This document shows, piece after piece, positions 1 through 6,467 of a stretch of DNA of 6,938 nt. Within the stretch, counting starts at the first letter, position 1. Every line of letters starts with the position of its first letter. The notes beneath the pieces were generated by a model. It was not told where the DNA came from. It ran no database searches and saw only the letters and a list, made by a program, of their open reading frames with translations. Source of the stretch: Thiotrichales bacterium (GTDB lineage Bacteria; Pseudomonadota; Gammaproteobacteria; UWMA-0217); NCBI GenBank assembly GCA_024763135.1, contig JANTGD010000192.1, positions 1-6,938 of the forward strand, given 5' to 3'. A program made the translations under genes and the position numbers.

Positions 1-144
1 ACAAAAGTCCACGCAAGCTCTTAGTGCACCTGGCAAATCAGAAAAACCTCTCATCACCAATAAGGTGACCACGAGTTTTTCCGATTCACCATGCACAACA
101 ATATCTTACGCGTCTTTTTTGCGCCCAACTGAGGTTTTTAGGTT
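1..144 (-). repeat. Left copy of inverted repeat, probable insertion-sequence end
   Basis: Bases 54-144 are the reverse complement of 6848-6938 with one mismatch (98 against 6894). Identity stops sharply at 144/145, which marks the inner edge of the element; it extends leftward out of the window. Read outward (minus strand), the edge begins AACCTAAAAACCTCAGTTGG. A 9-bp inverted repeat lies inside (42-50 with 131-139), and there is a 5-bp hairpin at 54-68 (TCACC, 5-nt loop, GGTGA). A minus-strand frame with an ATG at 54-52 stays open to the window edge and reads MRGFSDLPGALRACVDFC. It could be the start of a transposase, but I do not recognise it. The sharp boundary inside a chemoreceptor gene supports an inserted mobile element. 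The IS family is undetermined. Confidence 0.7.
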
Positions 145-446
145 TATCCATTGAGCACTTGGGACAGGTCGTAGGAAACATCGCAGCACAGAGCCAAGAG
201 CAGGCACAACAAATCAGCGACATCAATCGTGCGCTGGGTGACCTACGTGACAGCACCCAGGAATTGGCGCAACTCGCAACCGACTCTGCGAACAGCTCCC
301 AAGCGTTGGGCCACCAAGCGCACGGCCTGATTACCGAAATGCAGTCGTTTCGCCTACCCCAGGAAACCGGACCCATCGTCCATCCTCTTCCGCAGACAGC
401 CCATACTGATGCATTAATTGCCCAACCCCCTTTAAGGAAGCTCTGA
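145..446 (+). pseudogene. Methyl-accepting chemotaxis protein, C-terminal remnant
   Basis: The frame from 147 to the TGA at 444-446 encodes about 99 residues and opens SIEHLGQVVGNIAAQSQEQ. This matches the descending methylation-helix end of a chemoreceptor signalling domain, where the usual pattern is I..I...IAA.S.EQ..G....N.A...L. It continues with heptad-like Ala/Gln/Ser-rich helix and ends near an EMQSF motif typical of the last helix of these receptors. Missing are the ligand-binding domain, transmembrane segments, HAMP domain and the signalling hairpin tip that contacts CheA/CheW, so it cannot signal. The break coincides with the left repeat boundary, so insertion or repeat-mediated rearrangement probably removed the front. 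The last three or four codons (LRKL) and the stop come from the MITE-like element beginning at 432. A TTG at 159 could be read as a start, but it has no clear ribosome site. Confidence 0.75.
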
Positions 447-599
447 TCAATTCGTAACACGGCATCTTGCGGCGCAAAATCGCCCACTTCTGCGTTGCGG
501 GTCTTCGCAACAGCCAGTTATTACCTGCGATCCGCGCCTTGAACTGGACGATTTTTCACTACAATCTGCTCGCGCCAGAATTAATCAGAGCTTCCTTAA
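432..599. mobile_element. MITE-like element with 22-bp terminal inverted repeats
   Basis: Bases 432-453 are the inverted complement of 578-599 with 21 of 22 positions matching (core AAGGAAGCTCTGAT). The ends both carry TTAA, which could be a target-site duplication or part of the repeat. The 168-bp length, absence of a coding frame and terminal inverted repeats fit a miniature inverted-repeat transposable element moved by a transposase encoded elsewhere. An internal hairpin lies at 494-511 (GTTGCG, 6-nt loop, CGCAAC). It overlaps the end of the chemoreceptor remnant and supplies its stop codon. The parent IS family is not identified. Confidence 0.6.
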
Positions 600-825
600 C
601 AGGCTGTTGTAAAACTCTCAGGTGAGTGCGAGACAAGGCAAAATCTGGAGAAAAAGCCCAGTACACCGACTGATTCAGGCTCCACGTGCAGCAGTCAGCA
701 CTGTGCATGTCGCGTTACCCACCCCACGCTGCATAAGATGGGCTAATTTCGCTACAAAACGCTTGTAGAACTGAGCAGTTACGAAGACAATCCTTAGTAC
801 AATCGGCAAATCAGAGTCACGGGGC
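600..825. other. Gene-free spacer with possible second repeat remnant
   Basis: Together with the MITE-like element this makes about 380 bases without a gene. The opening part, AACAGGCTGTTGTAAAAC followed by a GCGAGACAAGGCAAAA stretch and an AGAAAAAGC motif, resembles dispersed intergenic repeats of gammaproteobacteria that begin AACAGGCTGTTGAAAAA. This is a recollection of a pattern, not a search result. No matching inverted end (CAACAGCCTG) is visible before the next gene, so it would be a one-ended relic. A 6-bp hairpin sits at 752-768 (CTACAA, 5-nt loop, TTGTAG). Confidence 0.35.
798..803 (+). promoter_or_regulatory. Possible sigma-70 -10 box for the DUF2007 gene
   Basis: TACAAT matches the -10 consensus at five of six positions and lies 22 bases before the ATG at 826. 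No good -35 hexamer is visible at the usual distance, so the call is tentative. A start site near 810 would leave a very short leader, in which AGAG at 813-816 is the only ribosome-site candidate. Confidence 0.3.
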
Positions 826-1062
826 ATGCTGCATCTCTACACCCATCACGACCCATTATGGGTTGGCTATCTGCAAGCCACTCTGGAATCCGCAGGCATT
901 GCGAGCGTCGTGCGCAATGCCTATCTCAATGGTGCGCTCGGGGAACTGCCACCAACCGCCATTTGGCCTGAACTCTGGCTGCTCGATGCGCGTGACGAAG
1001 CAAAGGCAGCGCAGTTACTCGCCACATTACTGCCGGCACGCAGTAACGATTCGCAGGACTAA
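826..1062 (+). CDS. DUF2007 family small protein
   Basis: The 78-residue cytosolic protein has the DUF2007 (putative signal-transducing protein, PF09413) pattern. It begins with a first strand MLHLYTHHDP, then a helix covering the L..aGI region (LESAGIASVVRN, residues 20-31), the diagnostic GxLPPTxxWPELW segment (residues 39-51), and an acidic DARDEAKAAQLL helix. Family members are usually 70-100 residues, so it is full length. The biochemical role of the family is not established; it is structurally related to the PII-like/ACT-like small-fold group only by inference. The ATG is chosen because the family motif starts directly after it; the ribosome site is weak. The stop (1060-1062) overlaps the stop of the convergent antiporter gene by four bases, and no terminator is visible between them. 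Confidence 0.85.
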   Translation: MLHLYTHHDPLWVGYLQATLESAGIASVVRNAYLNGALGELPPTAIWPELWLLDARDEAKAAQLLATLLPARSNDSQD

Positions 1063-2228
1063 TCTCTGCGCAGCCTGTCATCAACTGCAATTGGGGTCGG
1101 GTAACGCAGTACAATGACGTAGGGTGATACGAGAAACGTCAGCAGCACGGTCACCTGAATGAGATAAGCCGCCGCCGGCCTGATGACTCCCTGCTCAACG
1201 GCCACCACTGAAATTAACAACGAAAATTCACTCGCTTGCCCCAGACGCACCCCTATCTCCTTGCTTTGTGCCGCGGGTTCTCCCACCCGTTTGAGCACCC
1301 AATAAAAAAACCAGGGTTTGATCCATAACAAAAGTCCCGCAAGCACCAAACCCGGCAACAACACCTGGCCCAGTATTTGCAGCTGTACACCTGCACCCAG
1401 CGCGAAGAAAAACAGTACCAAGAAAAAGTCCCGCAAAGGCTTGAGGCTTTCCGCGATATAGGTGGCAATGGGTCCCGCCGCAATGGACACGCCCGCAACG
1501 AACGCCCCCATCTCTGCTGACAAACCCATCCAGCTGGCGAGCTCCGCAATACCGAGACACCATCCAATAGCCAGTAAAAATATATACTCACGAATCGTAC
1601 TAAAACGCTTGAGTAGCCGATCGATCAACTGCTCCTGGGCAACCTTGGTCACCCCAACCAAGACTGGCAACGCCAGCAATAACTGCACTGTCTGACTGGC
1701 GGACATCGCACCGGCAGCCAGCGCGTGCAGTAACAATAGACAGACAATTGCAATGATATCCTGCATTAACAGAATACTGATCATCAAGCTCCCGAGATGA
1801 CCATGATGCAGAACGCTGGTGGGCAATAACTTGAGCCCGATGATGGTGCTGGAAAACATCATCGCCGCCCCCACCACCAATGCCTCTTGAACCGTGAAAC
1901 CTGCTCCAAACCCCACCAAAAAACCCGTTAACGCAAACACTACACCGCTGAACAGCGCTAACTTCAGGGCATTGCCAAACCACTGGTAAAGGCGCTGCGG
2001 GTGAAGATTCAAACCCAAAAGAAACAACAAAAAAATGATGCCGATATGCGCGATATCGCTAATAAAGTGACTGTCCGGCACCCATTGCAGGCCGCTTGAG
2101 CCGAGCAGCAACCCCACAAAAATATAGGCGACGATCATCGCCTGCCGGGCAAATAGCGCAAGGGTCGCGAAGACCGCAGCACCGCTAAAAATGAGAAACA
2201 GGTGAAAAACTATGGAATCACTACTCAC
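1059..2228 (-). CDS. CPA2-family cation/proton antiporter (KefB-type membrane domain only)
   Basis: This is a 389-residue inner-membrane protein with about 11-12 hydrophobic segments. It has hallmarks of the monovalent cation:proton antiporter-2 family: FLLFLLGLNL at 66-75, the conserved Gln-Asp pair in LLMQDIIAI (Q156, D157), GLSAEMGAFVAGVSIA at 235-250, and LGQASEFSLLI at 329-339. Family members exchange K+ or Na+ for H+ and contribute to pH or osmotic balance. Unlike full-length KefB/KefC (about 600 residues), it stops just after the membrane domain, with no TrkA-N/RCK nucleotide-binding domain and only a short charged tail (DDRLRRD). It may therefore lack glutathione/NAD-type gating or use a separate subunit; none is present here. 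The start is GTG (2228-2226), chosen because an AAGGGG ribosome site lies about 6 bases upstream. It is divergent from htpG and convergent with the DUF2007 gene. Substrate is unresolved. Confidence 0.85.
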   Translation of the reverse strand: MSSDSIVFHLFLIFSGAAVFATLALFARQAMIVAYIFVGLLLGSSGLQWVPDSHFISDIAHIGIIFLLFLLGLNLHPQRLYQWFGNALKLALFSGVVFALTGFLVGFGAGFTVQEALVVGAAMMFSSTIIGLKLLPTSVLHHGHLGSLMISILLMQDIIAIVCLLLLHALAAGAMSASQTVQLLLALPVLVGVTKVAQEQLIDRLLKRFSTIREYIFLLAIGWCLGIAELASWMGLSAEMGAFVAGVSIAAGPIATYIAESLKPLRDFFLVLFFFALGAGVQLQILGQVLLPGLVLAGLLLWIKPWFFYWVLKRVGEPAAQSKEIGVRLGQASEFSLLISVVAVEQGVIRPAAAYLIQVTVLLTFLVSPYVIVLRYPTPIAVDDRLRRD

Positions 2229-2244
2229 AACTGCCCCTTTACTG

Positions 2245-2272
2245 CTTGAAATCGATCCTACTGCCCCTATAT
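2245..2272 (+). promoter_or_regulatory. RpoH (sigma-32) heat-shock promoter of htpG
   Basis: CTTGAA at 2245-2250 is followed after 13 bases by CCCCTATAT at 2264-2272. The known sigma-32 consensus is CTTGAA, 13-17 bases, CCCCATNT. Transcription would begin near 2279, giving a leader of about 124 nt before htpG. The promoter lies only 17 bases from the GTG of the divergent antiporter gene, so the antiporter's own promoter must lie inside the htpG leader or further right. Confidence 0.75.
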
Positions 2273-2402
2273 GAACCCCAGACTCTGAACCACTGCGGCC
2301 GGATCCGTCTGGCTTGCGACTCCAATCCGCTGTGCTTGAACAGCAGCTGACAGGATGCAGAGCATTGCCAAAGACAAGTAAGAAAACCGGAGACTATGAT
2401 TA

Positions 2403-4298
2403 ATGAGCGTAGCAGCTAATAAGGAAAATCTAAGTTTTGAAGCAGAAGTCAACCAACTTCTGCATCTCATGATCCACTCCCTGTATTCCAACAAAGAGAT
2501 CTTCCTGCGTGAATTGATATCGAACGCAGCCGATGCCTGCGACAAATTGCGCTTTGAAGCGCTGGCGAATGATCAATTGATGGAGGGTGACAGCGAACTA
2601 CAGATCCAGGTCGATTATGACAAAGAAGCCCGCACCGTCACGGTTCGGGATAATGGCATCGGTATGTCGCGGGATGAGGTCATTCAGAATATCGGCACCA
2701 TTGCCAAATCCGGCACAGCAGAATTCCTCAAACAACTCTCTGGCGACCAGGTCAAAGATTCCCATTTAATCGGGCAATTTGGCGTCGGCTTCTATTCCAG
2801 CTTTATTGTTGCCGAGCGCGTAGAGATTCGTACTCGACGGGCCGGGTTACCACCAGAAGAAGGCGTCCACTGGGAATCTACAGGGGAGGCCGGTTACGAA
2901 CTCGAAACCATTGATCGAGCAGAGCGCGGCACAGAGATTATTCTCCACCTGCGTAAAGACGAGGATGAGTTTCTGGATAACTGGCGCCTGCGCAACATCA
3001 TCAGCAAATATTCCGATCATGTACCAGTGCCCATCAAGATGCGTAAACTGGATGACAAGGGGGAAAAGACTGAAGAATGGGAAACTGTCAACAAAGCCAA
3101 CGCCTTGTGGACACTGCCCAAAAAAGATATCTCCGAGGAGGAGTACAAGGAGTTCTACAAGCACGTCGCGCACGACTTTGAAGACCCCCTGGCTTGGACA
3201 CACAATCGAGTCGAAGGCAAACTTGAGTACACGTCGCTACTCTATATTCCCAGCCGGGCGCCTTTCGATCTCTATGAGCCAAAGCAGAGTCACGGCATCA
3301 AGCTGTATGTTCAGCGCGTGTTTATCATGGATGATACTGAACATCTCATGCCTCGCTATCTGCGCTTTGTACGTGGAGTCATCGACTCCAACGATTTGCC
3401 GCTGAACGTCTCCCGGGAGATCCTGCAAAGCAATAAGATCATTGACTCTATGCGCTCAGGCTCGGTAAAAAAGATCCTAGGGCTCCTCGAGTCGATCGCT
3501 AAAAACGATCCCGAAAAGTACGCCAAGTTCTGGACCGAGTTCGGTAAGGTGCTCAAAGAAGGTCCCGTTGAAGATATGAACAATCAGGAGCAGATTCTCA
3601 AACTGTTGCGGTTTGCCTCCACCCACAATGACTCGGACGAGCAGACTGTCACGCTCGAGGACTACATCGGCCGCATGAAAGAAGGTCAGGAAAAGATCTA
3701 CTACATCACCGCCGACAGCTACAATGCCGCACTGCATAGCCCCCATTTGGAAATTTTCAAGAAAAAGGGCATCGAGGTGCTGCTAATGTTCGATCGGGTC
3801 GATGAGTGGATGATGGGCCATGTTCAAGAGTTTGCAGGGAAGCCCTTTCAATCTGTAGCCAAAGGCGATCTCGATCTGGGCAAAGTCGAAACCGATGCTC
3901 AGGAAGAAGCCATCGAGAAAGAGGATAAAAAAGCAGCCAAGAAAATTCTCGAGCAGATCAAGACCACCCTTGGCGAGCAGGTTGAGGATGTACGCCTGTC
4001 CGAGCGTCTGACCGAGTCACCATCGTGTATCGTGCTCAATGAACATGACATGGCGCTCTACATGCAACAGCTGCTCAAGCAGGCGGGCCAGGAAATGCCC
4101 AGCAGCAAGCCGATTCTGGAAATCAACCCCAGCCACCCCATCATTAAACGGATGGAGGAAGAAACCGACGATGAGCGGTTCGCGGAATGGTCACGGTTGC
4201 TCTTGGATCAGGCCATTCTCTCTGAAGGCGGACAACTTGAAGACCCAGCGAGCTTCGTCAGGCGGATGAATGACATTATGTTGACGCTCTCTAAATAG
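2403..4298 (+). CDS. htpG: Hsp90-family chaperone HtpG
   Basis: The 631-residue cytosolic dimeric ATPase acts late in protein folding with the DnaK system; length matches Pseudomonas homologues. The N-terminal GHKL ATP domain shows ELISNAADACDKLR with catalytic E37 and nucleotide/metal N41, the D83-N84-G85-I86-G87 box, the GQFGVGFYSSF lid segment (124-134), and the GTEI strand (176-179). The middle domain (about 235-500) carries the conserved catalytic loop NVSREILQ with R338 and Q342. The C-terminal dimerisation domain is intact, ending RMNDIMLTLSK; as in other bacteria there is no charged linker or MEEVD tail. ATG 2403 is supported by GGAGA at 2389-2393, 9 bases upstream, and by the usual short N-terminus. 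A clear sigma-32 promoter precedes it and an intrinsic terminator follows, so it is a single-gene heat-shock unit. All key residues are present. Confidence 0.98.
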   Translation: MSVAANKENLSFEAEVNQLLHLMIHSLYSNKEIFLRELISNAADACDKLRFEALANDQLMEGDSELQIQVDYDKEARTVTVRDNGIGMSRDEVIQNIGTIAKSGTAEFLKQLSGDQVKDSHLIGQFGVGFYSSFIVAERVEIRTRRAGLPPEEGVHWESTGEAGYELETIDRAERGTEIILHLRKDEDEFLDNWRLRNIISKYSDHVPVPIKMRKLDDKGEKTEEWETVNKANALWTLPKKDISEEEYKEFYKHVAHDFEDPLAWTHNRVEGKLEYTSLLYIPSRAPFDLYEPKQSHGIKLYVQRVFIMDDTEHLMPRYLRFVRGVIDSNDLPLNVSREILQSNKIIDSMRSGSVKKILGLLESIAKNDPEKYAKFWTEFGKVLKEGPVEDMNNQEQILKLLRFASTHNDSDEQTVTLEDYIGRMKEGQEKIYYITADSYNAALHSPHLEIFKKKGIEVLLMFDRVDEWMMGHVQEFAGKPFQSVAKGDLDLGKVETDAQEEAIEKEDKKAAKKILEQIKTTLGEQVEDVRLSERLTESPSCIVLNEHDMALYMQQLLKQAGQEMPSSKPILEINPSHPIIKRMEEETDDERFAEWSRLLLDQAILSEGGQLEDPASFVRRMNDIMLTLSK

Positions 4299-4315
4299 CG
4301 TTCCCGCAACCCCCT

Positions 4316-4342
4316 AAAAGGCCCCGACAAAGGGGCCTTTTT
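4316..4342 (+). terminator. Intrinsic terminator of htpG
   Basis: AAAAGGCCCC (4316-4325) and GGGGCCTTTT (4332-4341) form a perfect 10-bp stem with loop GACAAA, followed by T-rich sequence. It begins 17 bases after the htpG stop. The A-run on the left could let it also act on minus-strand transcripts, but no minus-strand gene ends here. Confidence 0.92.
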
Positions 4343-4396
4343 CTTTGCCCGGGAGATTGGGGAAAGATGTTGTAAAACCTTGCGCTATGCTATTCT

Positions 4397-5347
4397 GTGA
4401 TGCTATTAACAAATTTTAGTCTTGACGCTTGGGTCAGCCAGTTTTCCAGAATGAGAGAACCGCAAAGAGAAGAATATACCATCATGTTCGCAGATGTTGC
4501 GGACAGCACGGGGCTGTATGAGCGCTTGGGGGATATTGAAGCGCAATTCACGATTTCGCAATGCCTGGGGCTGGTCAAAGATCTGGTAGAGCGCAACAAG
4601 GGCACTGTCATCAAAACTGCCGGGGATGACATCATGTGCATGTTCGATAAAGCGCATCAAGCCATTGCAGCCGCCTGCTCAGTACAAGAGTCACTGGCCG
4701 AAGAAATGGTATTCGATGGTTTACGCATCGCCATGCATATTGGCATTCATTCCGGTATGGGACTGATTACCGAAGGCGATGTATTTGGGGATACCGTCAA
4801 TGTAGCCGCTCGCGTTACGTCGGCCGCACGCGCAGAACAAATCCTCACCACGCGCGACAGTATCGAACGCCTGCCGGCCGATTTCGAAATCGAAACACGT
4901 CGCTATGACAAAGTACAGGTTAAAGGCCGTGCCAAACCTGTGGAGATCTACGAAATCATGTGGCAAGGCTCTGGCAACGCAACCATTTCCATCGCATCAG
5001 ACTCGCTCGAATTAGCCGGCGCGTTCAGGACACTGCAGATTCGCAACTGCGGCCAAGAGTTCGAACTCAAAGCCAATGCCGCGCCGTTTATCATCGGTCG
5101 GGATCTCGAGTGTAATCTGACCATCAATGGCACTATGATCTCCCGGCAACATGCGCTGATCGAATATCGTCGCAACAAGTTCTACCTGCGTGACCAAAGC
5201 ACCAACGGCACCTATATCCAGCCAGCCGGCGGCTCCCCGTTCTACCTGCGGCGAGAAGAAATTCCGCTTACCGGGGAAGGTGAGATCAGTCTGGGCAAGC
5301 TCGTCGACGACCGGCCTGCACTCAATATTTTCTATCGGTTCGTGTGA
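4397..5347 (+). CDS. Class III adenylate cyclase with C-terminal FHA domain
   Basis: The 316-residue protein is predicted soluble. Residues about 24-187 form a class III nucleotide cyclase domain that makes cyclic nucleotide from NTP. Metal-binding Asp is D33 in MFADVADST and D77 in KTAGDD. Base-selecting residues are K73 and D128 (GDVFGDTVNVAAR), the adenine-type pair, so cAMP is the expected product. Transition-state residues are N135 and R139. The catalytic set is complete and the domain works as a homodimer in known families. Residues about 212-310 form a forkhead-associated domain with GR (234-235), SRQH (249-252) and NGT (270-272), the phosphothreonine-binding signature. The inferred role is cAMP synthesis controlled or localised by binding a phosphorylated partner. 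No signal peptide or membrane helix is seen. The start is uncertain: GTG 4397, ATG 4400 or ATG 4451 all keep the domain, and none has a good ribosome site. The next gene follows after 9 bases. Confidence 0.93.
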   Translation: MMLLTNFSLDAWVSQFSRMREPQREEYTIMFADVADSTGLYERLGDIEAQFTISQCLGLVKDLVERNKGTVIKTAGDDIMCMFDKAHQAIAAACSVQESLAEEMVFDGLRIAMHIGIHSGMGLITEGDVFGDTVNVAARVTSAARAEQILTTRDSIERLPADFEIETRRYDKVQVKGRAKPVEIYEIMWQGSGNATISIASDSLELAGAFRTLQIRNCGQEFELKANAAPFIIGRDLECNLTINGTMISRQHALIEYRRNKFYLRDQSTNGTYIQPAGGSPFYLRREEIPLTGEGEISLGKLVDDRPALNIFYRFV

Positions 5348-5356
5348 TTCACACTC

Positions 5357-6034
5357 ATGCGTAAACCTATTCTCTGGATCCTCGGGATCGCGCTAGGCCT
5401 TAGCATCGTAGGCGGTTGGTTGTGGCGGCTCGCCCCCCCCGCGCAAACTCAACATCAGCTAACCGTCACCGAATTGCCCTGGTTAATTCACATCGATGCA
5501 AAGGGCAACCCCCAGGTCTTTGGCGTCACGGTTGGTGTTTCTACGCTTCAAGAAGCCATGCATCATTGGCGGGACATCCCCTCAGTGGCCTACTTTGCAG
5601 GCGGCCAGGACCCTGGGTCTCTGGAAGCATATTTCGCAAAAGTCAAAACGGGCCCGCTGGAAGCCCGCGTCATTCTGCGTTTGTTTGCCGACCCAGCTCA
5701 ACTTGAATCCTTCGCAGCCCATGCAATTGACCCCAAGCCCATGCCAAGCGGCAGCTATAAGTACAGCCTGCCCGATACCCAGTACGCCCAGGCCCATCAG
5801 CTGACTATCAAAGAACTCGACTACATCCCCCGCGCGGCACTGGATGAGCAAATCATTAAACAACGTTTCGGAGAACCCGCAGAGTTCGCCACGCTATCGG
5901 ATGAGAGAACCCTTTGGATCTATCCGGCTAAACGTCTGGCGATCGTCCTCGATCCACATGGCAAGGATGTGCTGCAGTACGCTGCAGGTTCGCACTTTGA
6001 AAGCATGCGGCAGCAGTTGCTCAAGGCCGAATAA
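5357..6034 (+). CDS. Membrane-anchored protein of unknown function
   Basis: I do not recognise a named family. The 225-residue product begins MRKPILWILG and has one hydrophobic helix at about residues 4-23, preceded by Arg-Lys. This fits an uncleaved inner-membrane anchor with the remainder in the periplasm (inferred). The soluble part opens with LPWLIHIDAKGNPQVFGVTVGVSTLQEA (positions 40-67), a pattern of short strands followed by a helix. It ends in a mixed alpha/beta region containing RFGEPAEF and ERTLWIYPAKRLAIVLD. There are no cysteines and no catalytic motif. The frame starts 9 bases after the cyclase stop, so the two are probably cotranscribed, and the ATG is favoured because the anchor begins there; no Shine-Dalgarno is visible, suggesting translational coupling. 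A functional link to the cyclase is only suggested by this arrangement. No terminator is seen downstream. Confidence 0.75.
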   Translation: MRKPILWILGIALGLSIVGGWLWRLAPPAQTQHQLTVTELPWLIHIDAKGNPQVFGVTVGVSTLQEAMHHWRDIPSVAYFAGGQDPGSLEAYFAKVKTGPLEARVILRLFADPAQLESFAAHAIDPKPMPSGSYKYSLPDTQYAQAHQLTIKELDYIPRAALDEQIIKQRFGEPAEFATLSDERTLWIYPAKRLAIVLDPHGKDVLQYAAGSHFESMRQQLLKAE

Positions 6035-6103
6035 CTGTGCGCAACATGCGTTTTCCAAGACAATCCAGCGTGCTAACTCGTTACCACAATATGCCGTATT
6101 CAG

Positions 6104-6200
6104 AGCCTCAGGCATGTCTCCTATCCAGGCGCTTGCCGCAGGCAGTGGTCACTCCCTTGGCAAGGCAGGCAACTCCGAGAGACGGGGAAAGCCTGAGGCT
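6104..6200. ncRNA. Candidate nested stem RNA fold
   Basis: Three nested pairings can be drawn: 6104-6113 with 6191-6200 (10 bp, AGCCTCAGGC/GCCTGAGGCT), 6116-6120 with 6179-6183 (GTCTC/GAGAC), and 6132-6137 with 6159-6164 (CTTGCC/GGCAAG). The result is a rod-like fold of about 97 nt with internal loops. It does not match a riboswitch class I know. It has no clear promoter or terminator, and either strand could fold similarly. It could be chance or a mobile-repeat remnant. Confidence 0.2.
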
Positions 6201-6467
6201 GCAAACCCAATTTTTAATGAAGTCAGACCGTGCTGAGCACGACCTACTATGGTGCCCGGTTAATAATTACGCGGACAATGACGGATGAACAAAACAACAT
6301 ACGTGCGCATACCGCTGTATATCACTTTAGCTTGAATTGTCTTGGGAACCCCGGCATGGAATAAATAAAGGCGGCCAAGGTTAGGCGTCGCGTTGCATCA
6401 ATTGGGTCGCAGCTCGAATGTCATCAATTCCGATGCATCAGCAACCAGAGAGGAAAATAGGCGGGAT

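Noticed and set aside
86..487. Minus-strand frame of 133 codons across the chemoreceptor remnant
   Set aside because: It is antisense to a recognisable chemoreceptor segment, spans two mobile-element boundaries and has a Trp/Cys-rich, non-protein-like composition.
2396..2419. Seven-codon frame ATG...TAA overlapping the htpG start out of frame
   Set aside because: Its ATG is only 2 bases from the GGAGA ribosome site, too close for efficient initiation; the htpG ATG has normal spacing.
2267..2545. Minus-strand frame with a signal-peptide-like stretch opposite the htpG leader
   Set aside because: It overlaps the htpG start and sigma-32 promoter, its front half is antisense to conserved HtpG codons, and no family is recognised.
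6160..6210. Resemblance of the GGCAAC...GGGGAAAGCC stretch to a cyclic-di-GMP riboswitch
   Set aside because: The conserved GGGCAAACC and GGGACGCAAAGCC elements are not present, and there is no regulated gene downstream.
6037..6288. 83-codon GTG frame right after the membrane-protein gene
   Set aside because: No ribosome site, no recognisable motif, and it crosses the inverted-repeat fold; composition does not look coding.
6285..6335. 16-codon frame MNKTTYVRIPLYITLA
   Set aside because: No good Shine-Dalgarno and nothing beyond an ATG and a stop supports it.
6380..6386. GTTAGGC, which fits the integron attC core consensus GTTRRRY
   Set aside because: No partnering RYYYAAC core with an imperfect inverted repeat at a suitable distance, and no integrase; a seven-base match is expected by chance.
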